Notes: generated by a model not told the origin, from the letters alone. Numbered from the stretch's first letter, positions 8,955-17,421 are shown. The stretch is 64,000 nucleotides of DNA from Bacillota bacterium (GCA_023425025.1 JAFADG010000044.1:62001-126000), one strand, 5' to 3'. Made by a program: numbers and translations.

Positions 8955-9836
8955 TTAGTTCGCGGCAGCGGCGGTTTCAACGGCTTCCCAGGTGCGCAGT
9001 TCGCCGGTGAAGATCGCGGTGATCTGTTCGCTGGTGAGGTCGGTCACGGGGTTGGCGACGTTCACGACTACGGCGATGCCGTCATGGGCGAACACGGTGG
9101 GGGCAAGCACTTCGAGTTCTTCGGCCTTGAGCTCGCGGCTGGACATGCCCACATCAACTTTGCCTTCGGTGACATCCTTGATGCCGGCGGAGGAGCCGTT
9201 GTAGGTGATCTCGATGGCCACGTTGGGGTTCAGGGCAACATAGGCTTCCTTCAGCTTTTCCATAACCTTTTCCACGGAGGTGGAGCCGGAGAAGGTCAGC
9301 TTGCCGGTGAGGGCGGAGGCGGTATATTCGGGAGCTTCGTCAACAGAGGTAATGTAGCCTCCGGCGACAATGATTTCCTGGCCCTGCTTGGAGGTTGTGA
9401 AGGCGAGGAAGTCCTTGGCCAAAGCGTTTTCGCTGGTCAGGGGCAGGGCAAGCACGAAGGGGCGGGAAATCTTGTAGGCGCCGGCCTTCACGTTTTCAAC
9501 AGTGGCTTCGATGCCATCCACAACCAAAGCCTTGACCTTATCGGTGACGGAGCCCAGGGAGGTGTAGCCGATGGCGAAAGCATCTACTTCCACTTTGGCG
9601 CTGACTTCGTCGGTGGAGCTGACCATAACGGCTTCGGGGAACAGGAGGTCTTCGGTGCCGGCATCGGTCTTGACAACGATCTTCATCAGCTCATCAAAGG
9701 CCCCACGGGTGCCGGAGCTGGCTTCACGGGACACAACGGTGATTTCCTCGGACTTGTCAAACTCCGCGCCCATTGCGGATACGGTCAGGGTCAGCGCCAT
9801 CGCAAGGCATACGACCAGGGCAACGATTTTCTTCAT
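8955..9836 (-). CDS. PstS-family phosphate-binding protein with circularly permuted domain order
   Basis: Exported solute-binding protein of the PstS phosphate family, 293 residues. A signal peptide (MKKIVALVVCLAMALTLTVS, cleavage probably after SAMGA) lacks a lipobox. The order of segments is swapped compared with normal PstS. The mature part opens with VVSREASSGTRGAF, ISRPF and GQEIIVAGGYI, which normally form the C-terminal half. After a linker comes FSGSTSVEKVMEKL, SSAGIKDVTEGKVDVGMSSR and FTGELRTW, which normally form the N-terminal half; the protein ends where the usual midpoint would be. Phosphate-contacting segments (SGSTS, SSAG, SSGTRG) are all present. No pstCAB is nearby, so it works with a distant transporter or as a stand-alone receptor. 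The start at 9836 has an AGGAGAG site. Confidence 0.88.
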   Translation of the reverse strand: MKKIVALVVCLAMALTLTVSAMGAEFDKSEEITVVSREASSGTRGAFDELMKIVVKTDAGTEDLLFPEAVMVSSTDEVSAKVEVDAFAIGYTSLGSVTDKVKALVVDGIEATVENVKAGAYKISRPFVLALPLTSENALAKDFLAFTTSKQGQEIIVAGGYITSVDEAPEYTASALTGKLTFSGSTSVEKVMEKLKEAYVALNPNVAIEITYNGSSAGIKDVTEGKVDVGMSSRELKAEELEVLAPTVFAHDGIAVVVNVANPVTDLTSEQITAIFTGELRTWEAVETAAAAN

Positions 9837-9960
9837 GATTTTCTCTCCTTGCATTTCGTTTCTTGATGCAAGGTAAGTGTAGTATACCGGTGTATGTGCA
9901 GTATCAGCTTTTTGTTAGCGCCATGAAAGAAAAAACAAGAAACAGGCAAGACGCGCACGT

Positions 9961-10569
9961 TCATACCCGTATGCCCTGGAAAGCAAAATCCGCAAGAAGC
10001 GCCTGTACATCGCCGGTGAAAACATGGCCGTCCATGTGAAGACGCCGCCCGCCTTCCACGTTATCAGGATTGTCATCAATAAAAAAGCATTCCTTCGGAT
10101 CAAGCTGATACGTATCAAAGAGGATGCGGTATATCTTTTCCTCAGGCTTGAGCACGTGATAAAACGCGGAAACGACAGCGCCGTCAAAATATTTGAGCGC
10201 TTCAAAGGTATCCCTGTATACGGCAAAGCGAACGCTGGCGTTTGACAGAAGATACAGCTTGTAGCCGCTGGCCTTCAGCCTTTTGACCAATTCCAGCATC
10301 CTTTCATCTCCAGGCATATATTCGTGCCAATGGGCAATGATTTCATCCAGCACGGCGTGCAGCCTTTGGGGCAGCCGCCGCTTTACGCTGGCAACCGCCT
10401 CGTCATAGGTAAGATCGCCCCGGTCCAGCAAACGCCATTCCTCTTTGCCAAACATCTCGTCCCGAAGCAATGCAGCGTCGCTTTCTTCCTTAACATATGG
10501 CGAGATGCAGCGCATGGGCGCAAAGTCCCGCAATACGTTCCCCATGTCGAAAATGATGTTCTTGATCAT
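9961..10569 (-). CDS. HAD-superfamily hydrolase (subfamily IA)
   Basis: Small-molecule phosphatase-like enzyme, 202 residues. Motif I is FDMGNVL near residue 5; note the second aspartate of DxD is replaced by Gly-Asn (D-M-G-N), as in the YihX/epoxide-hydrolase-like IA group, which also has the motif III ending FFIDDNPDNVEGG. Motif II is LLSNAS and the conserved Lys lies in LKPEEKIY. The cap is helical (C1). The start at 10569 has GGAGG 5 bases upstream. It is divergent from the serine dehydratase genes with overlapping promoters. Substrate unknown. Confidence 0.88.
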   Translation of the reverse strand: MIKNIIFDMGNVLRDFAPMRCISPYVKEESDAALLRDEMFGKEEWRLLDRGDLTYDEAVASVKRRLPQRLHAVLDEIIAHWHEYMPGDERMLELVKRLKASGYKLYLLSNASVRFAVYRDTFEALKYFDGAVVSAFYHVLKPEEKIYRILFDTYQLDPKECFFIDDNPDNVEGGRRLHMDGHVFTGDVQALLADFAFQGIRV

Positions 10570-10596
10570 GCTTACCTCCATAAATCGTATGTCTTC

Positions 10597-10625
10597 ATTG
10601 TACAGCAAGGGAGCGTGATTGACAA
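10597..10625 (-). promoter_or_regulatory. Promoter of the HAD hydrolase gene, overlapping the serine dehydratase promoter
   Basis: Minus strand TTGTCA (10620-10625), 17-base spacer, TACAAT (10597-10602). Its -35 shares bases with the plus-strand -35 at 10619-10624. Confidence 0.6.
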
Positions 10626-10646
10626 TTGCGTCCGTTTGGTTATACT
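10619..10646 (+). promoter_or_regulatory. Promoter of the L-serine dehydratase operon
   Basis: Perfect TTGACA (10619-10624), 16-base spacer, TATACT (10641-10646), 33 bases before the ATG of the beta subunit gene. Confidence 0.65.
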
Positions 10647-10679
10647 CTCTTTGGACAACCTGATATCAGGAGGCACAAA

Positions 10680-11342
10680 ATGCATCTGTTTGATGTGATC
10701 GGGCCGGTGATGATCGGCCCTTCCAGTTCCCACACCGCGGGCGCGGCCAGGATCGGCCGCGTGGTCAGAAGGCTGCTGGGCGTACAGCCCATTACGGCGG
10801 ATATCGGCTTTCATGGGTCCTTTGCCAAAACCTATGAAGGCCACGGAACAGACCGGGCCGTCGCCGGCGGTTTGATGGACTTTGACGTGGACGACCCCCG
10901 CCTGCGGGATAGTCTTGCCTTGGCCAGGGAGGCCGGGCTTGTCCTGCGTTTTTCCAGCGTGCATATACGAAACGCGCATCCCAATACCATCATCATCGAC
11001 GCCAGGGCGGCGGACGGCCGCAGCATCAGCGTGCAGGCCGCCTCTATCGGCGGCGGAAGCATACGCATACAATCGATGAACGGGCTGGAGGTCGGCTTTT
11101 CCGGCACAGAAAATACCATTGTGATACAGCACCACGACGCGCCCGGTGTCATCGCCCGCGTCAGCGGCCTGATCGCGGAAAAGGGCATGAACATTGCCAC
11201 CATGCGCGTATTCCGCAAAAAAGCAGGCGCGGAAGCGGTGATGGTTCTGGAAGTGGACAGCCGCCCGGAGGAAGACCTGGTCAAGCGGCTGCGCGCCTTG
11301 CCCGGCATCGACTCCATCGCCTTTCTGGAAAAGAGGGATTAA
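10680..11342 (+). CDS. sdaAB: L-serine dehydratase, iron-sulfur-dependent, beta subunit
   Basis: One half of the two-subunit [4Fe-4S] enzyme that turns L-serine into pyruvate and ammonia. The 220 residues contain the N-terminal SDH beta domain (VMIGPSSSHTAGAARIG, substrate-loop motif) and a C-terminal ACT domain from about residue 145 (IVIQHHDAPGVIARVSGLIA) that usually senses serine. The ATG at 10680 follows AGGAGG; the longer ORF start adds 18 residues with no ribosome site. The alpha subunit follows 3 bases later. Confidence 0.95.
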   Translation: MHLFDVIGPVMIGPSSSHTAGAARIGRVVRRLLGVQPITADIGFHGSFAKTYEGHGTDRAVAGGLMDFDVDDPRLRDSLALAREAGLVLRFSSVHIRNAHPNTIIIDARAADGRSISVQAASIGGGSIRIQSMNGLEVGFSGTENTIVIQHHDAPGVIARVSGLIAEKGMNIATMRVFRKKAGAEAVMVLEVDSRPEEDLVKRLRALPGIDSIAFLEKRD

Positions 11343-11345
11343 ATT

Positions 11346-12203
11346 ATGGACTACAATTCCATGGCCGAGCTTTTGGAAGCCGCCCGGGGGAAATCCATTG
11401 CTGAAATTGCAAAAGCCGCCCAGGCCGCGGAAGACGGCGTGGAAACGCAAGTGCTGTCCCGGCGCATGCTCAAAAACCTTCAAACCATGCGGGAATCAGT
11501 GCAGGAGGGTTTGAACCCCGGTCTGCGCTCCGTATCCGGCATGGCCGGCGGGCAGGCGGCAAAAATACATGCGCGGCTGACCGCGGGGAAAAGCCTGTGC
11601 GGCAGCGTGGTCGGCAAGGCGGTGGCATACGCGCTGGCCGTCGCGGAGTGCAACGCCTGCATGGGCAAAATTGTGGCGGCGCCCACCGCCGGCGCCTGCG
11701 GCATACTGCCTGCGGCGCTATTGGCGGTGCAGGAAGAAAGGCAGCTTTCCGACGAGGCCATTGCCGACGCACTGTTCACCGCGGCCGCCGTGGGCGGCGT
11801 CATCGCCACCATGGCAACCATCTCCGGCGCCGAGGGCGGCTGCCAGGCCGAAAGCGGCAGCGCCGCCGCCATGACGGCAGCGGCGCTGGTGGAACTGATG
11901 GGCGGCACGCCAGCCATGGCCGCCGACGCCTGCTCCTTTGCGCTGATGAACAGCATGGGCCTTGTGTGCGACCCCGTGGGCGGCCTGGTGGAGGTCCCCT
12001 GCGTGTACCGTAACGTGGGCGGCGTTGGCAACGCCTTTACCGCGGCGGAAATGGCATTGGCCGGCGTCTCCTGCCCCATCCCGCCGGACGAGGTGATCCT
12101 GGCCATGAAGGAAGTGGGCGACGCTCTCCCCTCCTCCCTTAGGGAAACCGGCGAGGGCGGCTGCGCATCCTGCCCCTCCATGCGGGCAAGATTTACGAAA
12201 TAA
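11346..12203 (+). CDS. sdaAA: L-serine dehydratase, iron-sulfur-dependent, alpha subunit
   Basis: Catalytic partner of the beta subunit, 285 residues. Family motifs visible: APTAGACGILPAAL, GCQAESGSAAAMTAAAL and MGLVCDPVGGLVEVPC, with the cysteines that hold the oxygen-sensitive [4Fe-4S] cluster, plus a C-terminal Cys pair (GGCASCPSM) near the end. The enzyme is complete. Oxygen-labile serine breakdown fits an anaerobe and feeds pyruvate to fermentation. Gene order beta-alpha is the standard Firmicutes arrangement. Confidence 0.95.
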   Translation: MDYNSMAELLEAARGKSIAEIAKAAQAAEDGVETQVLSRRMLKNLQTMRESVQEGLNPGLRSVSGMAGGQAAKIHARLTAGKSLCGSVVGKAVAYALAVAECNACMGKIVAAPTAGACGILPAALLAVQEERQLSDEAIADALFTAAAVGGVIATMATISGAEGGCQAESGSAAAMTAAALVELMGGTPAMAADACSFALMNSMGLVCDPVGGLVEVPCVYRNVGGVGNAFTAAEMALAGVSCPIPPDEVILAMKEVGDALPSSLRETGEGGCASCPSMRARFTK

Positions 12204-12210
12204 ATACGCC

Positions 12211-12354
12211 CGGGGGTTCTGCCCCTGGGAACCCCGCTCAAGGGATGCATCCCTTGAGAATCCCTGTATTATATAAAGAATAGGCTTCTTCGTTGAAGAG
12301 CCTCACATATTCCAGGGGAGCAAACGAGGGGGACCAAATGGTCCCCCTCGTTTG
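12211..12354. repeat. Palindrome-rich convergent intergenic region
   Basis: Three inverted repeats lie between the ends of sdaAA and rubrerythrin: GGGGTTC/GGAACCCC (12211-12235), a perfect 22-base palindrome centred on ATGCAT (12237-12258), and a 15-pair perfect stem with an AAAT loop (12321-12354, CAAACGAGGGGGACC). The last probably terminates both transcripts although it has no long T run. The first two look like dispersed intergenic repeats, which cannot be tested in one window. Confidence 0.55.
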
Positions 12355-12395
12355 CAATCGCTCCGGTTGGCAAAGCCAGCCTGATTTGCGCGAAA

Positions 12396-12938
12396 TCAGT
12401 AGTTCTCCGCCCTCACCATAAAGAAAGCCTGGGGATGGGCGCAAACGGGGCACATCTGGGGCGCCTTTTTGCCGATGACCAGATGGCCGCAATTGGCGCA
12501 CTGCCAAATGGCGTCGCCTTCCTTGGAGAAGACAAGGCCGCCTTCCACATTGGCCAGCAGCTTCAGGTACCGCTCTTCGTGGGTCTTTTCGATCTTGGCA
12601 ACCTGCTCAAACAGGAAAGCGATCTTGTCAAACCCTTCCTCCTTCGCCTCCTTGGCGAAATTGGCGTACATGTCGGTCCACTCGTAGTGCTCGCCGGCGG
12701 CGGCATCCTTCAGGTTGACAGTCGTCTCGGGAACGCCTTCGCCATGCAAAAGCTTGAACCAGATCTTGGCATGTTCCTTTTCGTTGTCGGCCGTCTCCTG
12801 GAAAAGGCTCGCAATCTGCTCATACCCTTCCTTCTTCGCCTGGGAAGCGTAGTAGGTATACTTATTGCGGGCTTGGGATTCTCCGGCGAAGGCCGCCATC
12901 AGGTTCGCTTCCGTCCTGGTTCCTTTCAGCTCTTTCAT
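12396..12938 (-). CDS. rbr: Rubrerythrin
   Basis: Non-haem di-iron peroxidase that removes hydrogen peroxide in anaerobes. The 180 residues comprise a four-helix bundle with the ferritin-like di-iron ligands (E in MAAFAGESQAR, ETADNEKEHAK and EVxxxEKxHEERY-type segment VAKIEKTHEERY). A C-terminal rubredoxin-like Fe(Cys)4 domain follows (CANCGH at about 145, CPVC at about 161). A strong GGAGGAG site precedes the start. It lies 58 bases downstream of the Fur-family regulator on the same strand and has no clear promoter of its own, so it is probably cotranscribed and controlled by it. Confidence 0.96.
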   Translation of the reverse strand: MKELKGTRTEANLMAAFAGESQARNKYTYYASQAKKEGYEQIASLFQETADNEKEHAKIWFKLLHGEGVPETTVNLKDAAAGEHYEWTDMYANFAKEAKEEGFDKIAFLFEQVAKIEKTHEERYLKLLANVEGGLVFSKEGDAIWQCANCGHLVIGKKAPQMCPVCAHPQAFFMVRAENY

Positions 12939-12996
12939 AACCGTGTCTCCTCCTCAAGAAAAATATATTTCAATGGGTTCCCCCATGAAATGCCCT

Positions 12997-13398
12997 TTAG
13001 TTGCTTTCGCGCCGGTTTTCCTGCTCCCTGCACGTCAGGCACAGGCCTCTTACCAAAACCTCCCGGTCCTCAACGGTGAAGCCCAGCCGCGAAAGAGTAT
13101 CCCCTTGTCCGGTCAGGCTGATTTCCTCCATCACGTCGAGCACCTGGCCGCACTTGCGGCATTGGGCATGGTAGTGCCTGGCAAGCTGGCCGTCAAAGCG
13201 CACGGCGGCATCCAAAAGCTGCACGCGCCGAATCTTCCCGGTATCCGCCAGCAGATTCAGGTTCCGGTATACGGTAGCCTTGCTCACGTTGGGATGGTCT
13301 TTCACAATCATCCCGTACACGTCTTCCGCCGTAGGATGATGCAGCTTGTATACCGTCTCCAGGACAAGCTGGCGCTGGACAGTGCTCCGTGTGTTCAT
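12997..13398 (-). CDS. Fur-family regulator (PerR/Fur type)
   Basis: Metal- or peroxide-sensing repressor, 133 residues. A winged-helix domain covers about 1-75 (HPTAEDVYGMIVKDHPNVSKATVYRNLNLL pattern). The dimerisation part has HYHAQCRKCGQV (a CxxC zinc site) and a C-terminal CLTCREQ (second CxxC), as in PerR and most Fur proteins. The neighbour rubrerythrin suggests a PerR-like peroxide role, which is inference. The start at 13398 has AAGGA 8 bases upstream; the ATG 9 bases earlier is too close to that site. A Fur-box-like palindrome sits in its own promoter. Confidence 0.93.
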   Translation of the reverse strand: MNTRSTVQRQLVLETVYKLHHPTAEDVYGMIVKDHPNVSKATVYRNLNLLADTGKIRRVQLLDAAVRFDGQLARHYHAQCRKCGQVLDVMEEISLTGQGDTLSRLGFTVEDREVLVRGLCLTCREQENRRESN

Positions 13399-13413
13399 CG
13401 AGATCATCCTTAT

Positions 13414-13463
13414 CGAGAATTATTCTCGAATGATATTTTATTTTGTTAGTTAGGATTTGTCAA
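13414..13463 (-). promoter_or_regulatory. Promoter and Fur/PerR-type box of the fur-rbr operon
   Basis: Minus strand: TTGACA (13458-13463), 17-base spacer, TAAAAT (13435-13440). A 15-base 7-1-7 palindrome CGAGAAT-A-ATTCTCG (13414-13428) lies 6 bases downstream of the -10 over the expected transcription start. The 7-1-7 layout equals that of Bacillus Fur-family boxes (TGATAAT-N-ATTATCA type), with altered bases. Position implies self-repression. Confidence 0.7.
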
Positions 13464-13481
13464 TAAGATTGACAAGATTTC

Positions 13482-14528
13482 TCACAACGGATGTTTTTCC
13501 AGCCATTCGCGCAGGCTGCCCTTTCTTGTTCCCGCATATCCCTGAACGCTGTCCGCGCAAAGCAGCGCATTCACAATAGCCTCCTCGCAACCTTCGGCGG
13601 CAGCCCGGAAGGGGATATCCAGCAGGTCCTCCCGCAATATCTTTTGATCCAGAACCGAATTCCCTTCTAAATGATGGACACGATTTGCGCTGGTGAAACC
13701 AAAAATAATTTCTCCGCTGCCATGGCCCATGACCGATCCCAGACGGGCCATGCCAAGCCCCGCCCGTTTGAGTACCCGGCCCAATTGGCGAAAGTCCAGC
13801 GGCAGGTCCGTCGCCAGAACGACGATGATGGAACCCAGGTCCTCCTTCGCGCCCCATCCGGGCGGAACATCTCTGCCAATGTTCTTGCCGGCAAGGGTCA
13901 AATCGGCCGTCCGGCCATAATTGGCCTGCACCAGTACGCCGATGGTGTACCTGTTGCCGTCTATGGGCACGATCCTGGAGGCGGACCCGATGCCGCCCTT
14001 GAAGCCATAACAGACCATGCCTTTGCCGCCGCCGATATCGCCTTCCTCAAAGTCGGCGCCGGCATTGCGTATCGCGGCGTATACATGCTCCGCGTTCACG
14101 GCGCGGTTTTGTATATCATTGAGTGTCGCGTCATTGCACTCGCAAACCACCGGATTGACGGACCGGACCCCAAACCCATCCGCGCGGCAGGTATCAATGG
14201 CATACTGCACCAGCGCGTCGTGGACAAGGCCCACATTCAGCGTGTTCGTCAAGGCGATGGGCGTTTCCAGCATACCCAGTTCCTGAACCTGCACAAGCCC
14301 CAGCGTCTTGCCAAAGCCGTTGAGCACGTGGGCGTTGGCGGTAACCTTATGAAGAAAAATGTTGTCTTGCGCCGGCAAAACCACCGTGACGCCGGTTTTG
14401 TGTCTTTCCGTATCAATGGTCAGGTGCCCCACCGTAACGCCGGGAACATCGGTGATCTTGTTCCGCGCTCCGGGCGCCATTTCCCCTATGCATATGCCCA
14501 TATCCCGCGCTTTTATCTGCGATGCCAT
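13482..14528 (-). CDS. Peptidase S58 family (DmpA/L-aminopeptidase D-esterase type)
   Basis: Self-processing N-terminal-nucleophile aminopeptidase of the DmpA/BapA family, 348 residues. Recognisable segments: ITDVPGVTVGHLTI near the start, GATVVLP-like GVTVVLPAQ, NVGLVHDALVQY, GGGKGMVCYGFKGGIGSASRIV, and the cleavage site LGSIIVVLATD, where Gly232-Ser233 would be cut to expose the catalytic Ser. Family members release N-terminal amino acids, some with D-Ala esters or beta-amino peptides. The start at 14528 has AAAGGAAGG upstream; the longer ORF adds 27 residues without a site. It is divergent from a C26 amidohydrolase and precedes the peptide uptake locus. Confidence 0.92.
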   Translation of the reverse strand: MASQIKARDMGICIGEMAPGARNKITDVPGVTVGHLTIDTERHKTGVTVVLPAQDNIFLHKVTANAHVLNGFGKTLGLVQVQELGMLETPIALTNTLNVGLVHDALVQYAIDTCRADGFGVRSVNPVVCECNDATLNDIQNRAVNAEHVYAAIRNAGADFEEGDIGGGKGMVCYGFKGGIGSASRIVPIDGNRYTIGVLVQANYGRTADLTLAGKNIGRDVPPGWGAKEDLGSIIVVLATDLPLDFRQLGRVLKRAGLGMARLGSVMGHGSGEIIFGFTSANRVHHLEGNSVLDQKILREDLLDIPFRAAAEGCEEAIVNALLCADSVQGYAGTRKGSLREWLEKHPL

Positions 14529-14686
14529 GTTTTGCCTTCCTTTGCCGCTTTTCCTTTTCCAATTCGTGAGAGGGAGGCAAAATCCTGTTCCCCGGCTGTT
14601 TTTCTTCATATAGCCGGTATGTGTTGCAGGAATGGCGGTATAATTGTCGAAAAATTCAAAATTCCATCACAGACGGCGGAGGTTTT

Positions 14687-15406
14687 ATGAACGCCAGACC
14701 AAAGATCGGTATCACGGGTCATATGAATAAAGACAGCAACAGCACCGGCATCACCACCAATTATATGGAAGCGATTTATGCCTGCGGCGGTTTCCCGTTG
14801 CTATTGCCCATCTTAAGCGATGATCAGCTATGGCGTGAAGCCGCGCAGGAACTGGATGGATTCCTGTTTTCCGGCGGCGCGGACGTGAACCCGCGCCTGT
14901 ACGGCGAGGAGATTTATCCTTTCTGCGCGGAGATTCTGCCGGCGCGGGATGAAATGGAGCTTGAGCTGCTCAAGGCCGTGCTGCCATCGGAAAAACCCAT
15001 CCTCGGCATTTGCCGGGGCATACAGCTTTTGAATGTCGGTATGGGCGGTACGCTGTATCAGGATATCTATGCGCAGCCGGCCCAAACCTTTTCCCAGCAG
15101 CACTATCAAAAGCTGCCCCACCACCTGCCGGTCCATGATGTTTCAATCGACAGGGACAGCCTTCTGTATCAAATCGTACAGACAGAAAAGCTGCCGGTCA
15201 ATTCGCTGCACCATCAGTCCGTCAAGGTCTGCGCGCCCTCCCTCACGGTGACCGCAAGAACGGCCTCCGGCGTCATCGAGGCGGTGGAGAAAAAGGATCA
15301 TCCCTTCTTTCTGGGGCTGCAGTGGCACCCCGAGCGCATGTGGCACGCAGACACTAACGCCAAGGTTGTATTTGATGCATTTGTGCGCGCCTGCCGCGGC
15401 AATTAG
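14687..15406 (+). CDS. Gamma-glutamyl-gamma-aminobutyrate hydrolase family protein (peptidase C26)
   Basis: Class I glutamine-amidotransferase-like hydrolase, 239 residues. The nucleophile Cys is in LGICRGIQLLN (about residue 109), the catalytic His in LQWHPERM (about residue 214), with Glu following as third member. DGFLFSGGADVNPRLYGEE is the oxyanion/substrate segment typical of PuuD-like enzymes, which cut gamma-glutamyl amide bonds. GGAGG lies 5 bases before the ATG at 14687. It stands alone between the S58 peptidase and opp genes; actual substrate may be gamma-glutamyl peptides. Confidence 0.92.
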   Translation: MNARPKIGITGHMNKDSNSTGITTNYMEAIYACGGFPLLLPILSDDQLWREAAQELDGFLFSGGADVNPRLYGEEIYPFCAEILPARDEMELELLKAVLPSEKPILGICRGIQLLNVGMGGTLYQDIYAQPAQTFSQQHYQKLPHHLPVHDVSIDRDSLLYQIVQTEKLPVNSLHHQSVKVCAPSLTVTARTASGVIEAVEKKDHPFFLGLQWHPERMWHADTNAKVVFDAFVRACRGN

Positions 15407-15482
15407 CTGCCCGCATGCGCTTTGTCAGTCGCCCAAACCGAATACGTTTGCAAGTTAAATACAATAAAAATGCATTTTTTAC

Positions 15483-15512
15483 TTGACATCACATTATCTT
15501 GGGTTGTATCCT
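15483..15512 (+). promoter_or_regulatory. Promoter of the opp operon
   Basis: Perfect TTGACA (15483-15488), 18-base spacer, TATCCT (15507-15512), 76 bases before the oppA start. Confidence 0.55.
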
Positions 15513-15588
15513 AACTTATGGCTATACATAATGGGTAGTGATCATCCATATGTTTTGTCGGTCTAAAATCACATGAGGAGGGCTTTCC

Positions 15589-17421
15589 ATGAAAAGGGTT
15601 CTCGCGTTTGCCCTGTGCCTGGTGATGTTGTGTTCCATGGCCGTTTTTGCCCAAGCCGAGGAGCCGGCCGTATACCGCCTGCTGTATGCCTCCGAGGTTT
15701 CCACGCTGAACTACCTCATTGCCGGTGCCCAGTGGGAACAGACCGTTGGCGCCAACGTCATCGACTCTCTGGTGGAATATGACCGCTATGGCGACCTGCT
15801 GCCCGGCCTTGCCTTGAATTGGGAAACCTCTCTGGACAGCCTTACCTGGACCTTCCACCTGCGCCAGGGTGTGAAATGGTACGACTATCAGGGCGCTGAA
15901 GTTGCTGAGCTTACCGCCAATGACTTTGTGGCTGCCGCCAAGTACGTGATGACCCCCGCCAATGCCAGTTCAACCTTCGGGCAGATGGAAGTCATCAAAA
16001 ACGCTTCCGAATATTTTGCCGGCACCGTTACCGATTTCGCGGAAGTCGGCGTAAAGGCGCTGGACGATTATACCCTGCAGTACACGCTTTCCAGGCCCGT
16101 GCCCTACTTCCTGAGCATGCTGACCTACACATGCTATCTGCCCGCCTATGGCCCGCAGCTTGAAGAGCTCGGTCTGGACTTTGGTACCTCCAACGACAAA
16201 ATGTACTACTGCGGCGCTTTCATTCTCTCCGAGTTTGAGCCCCAGGCCAAGCATACCTATGTAAAGAACGTAAACAACTGGGATGCCGCCAACATCTTCA
16301 TCGATCGCCTGGAGCGCATCTACAACGCCGAATCCGCCACCCTGTCGCCCACCATGGCATTGCGCAACGAAGTGGACTTCGCGCTTTTGAGCAGCGACAT
16401 CATCGACGACTGGAAGGCCAATAATCCCCAGTACATCAGCCTGAATCGCTCCGTGCCGGATTATTCCTACTTCTACACTTTCAACTTTGATCCCAAATAC
16501 GACGCGGAATACGGCCCGGAAAACTGGCTGCTGGCCGTCAACAACGCCAACTTCCGCCACTCCATCATGAGCGGCTTCGACAGGCTCTACGCCATGGCGG
16601 CCATCTCGCCCGACGAAGCCGCCAGCATCGTACAGGACAGTATTACGCCCAAGACCTTCACCAGCGCGGACGGCAAGGATTTCACCACCTTCCCCGCTTT
16701 TGACGCGACGAAGGATAAGTTCTTCAACGCGGAAAAGGCGCTGGAATACAAGGCCAAGGCTATCGAAGAACTCACCGCTGCCGGTGCTACCTTCCCGGTG
16801 AAGATGGTGCTTACCTACCGCAGCGACGACAAGGACTGGGAAAACGAGTACATTCTTCTCAAGCAGCAGCTGGAAGGCCTGCTGGGCGCCGATTATATCG
16901 AATGCGTTCTGTATGCCGGCCCCACGGAATCCTTCCTCGCCAGCACCCGCCGCGCCGGCGTCTACTCCTTTATGCGCTGCAACTGGGGCGCCGACTATCA
17001 GGATCCCGAGACCTGGTCCGATCCCTTTGTCATCAGCAGGGATGACGCCGGGGCAATCAAGGGCAACGGCTACAACAAGATGGACCTGATGCTGGACAGC
17101 AGCTTCACCGAGACCAAGACCGTTCTGGAAGCCTACTATGCCGCCGTGACCGAGGCGAAGGCGGAAGTCAGCAACATGACCACCCGCTATGAGAAGTTTG
17201 CCAAGGCGGAAGCTCTCCTCATCGACAACGCCATCGTTGTTCCCTACTTCATCTATCCGCCGGAATACCAGGTCACCAAGCTGAACCTGTACGAGGGCCA
17301 GTTTGCCTCCTTCGGCATCTCCTCCCTGCGCTACAAGGGGCAGAAGCTGTATGACCACTTCATCACCCCCGAGGAAGACGCCGCCAACCGTCAGGCCTGG
17401 CTGGATGCCATCAACAAGTAA
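15589..17421 (+). CDS. oppA: Oligopeptide ABC transporter substrate-binding protein
   Basis: Extracellular peptide receptor (SBP family 5), 610 residues. The signal peptide (MKRVLAFALCLVMLCSMAVF) ends AQA-EE with type I cleavage; the two cysteines inside it do not form a lipobox. The mature protein shows SBP_bac_5 features: YASEVSTLNYL, SLVEYDRYGDLLPGLALNWETS, FHLRQGVKWYD, and NWGADYQDPETW near residue 465. Its large size is typical of OppA-type proteins. AGGAGG lies 9 bases upstream. First gene of oppABCDF; cargo of short peptides, possibly murein peptides judging by neighbours (inference). Confidence 0.93.
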   Translation: MKRVLAFALCLVMLCSMAVFAQAEEPAVYRLLYASEVSTLNYLIAGAQWEQTVGANVIDSLVEYDRYGDLLPGLALNWETSLDSLTWTFHLRQGVKWYDYQGAEVAELTANDFVAAAKYVMTPANASSTFGQMEVIKNASEYFAGTVTDFAEVGVKALDDYTLQYTLSRPVPYFLSMLTYTCYLPAYGPQLEELGLDFGTSNDKMYYCGAFILSEFEPQAKHTYVKNVNNWDAANIFIDRLERIYNAESATLSPTMALRNEVDFALLSSDIIDDWKANNPQYISLNRSVPDYSYFYTFNFDPKYDAEYGPENWLLAVNNANFRHSIMSGFDRLYAMAAISPDEAASIVQDSITPKTFTSADGKDFTTFPAFDATKDKFFNAEKALEYKAKAIEELTAAGATFPVKMVLTYRSDDKDWENEYILLKQQLEGLLGADYIECVLYAGPTESFLASTRRAGVYSFMRCNWGADYQDPETWSDPFVISRDDAGAIKGNGYNKMDLMLDSSFTETKTVLEAYYAAVTEAKAEVSNMTTRYEKFAKAEALLIDNAIVVPYFIYPPEYQVTKLNLYEGQFASFGISSLRYKGQKLYDHFITPEEDAANRQAWLDAINK

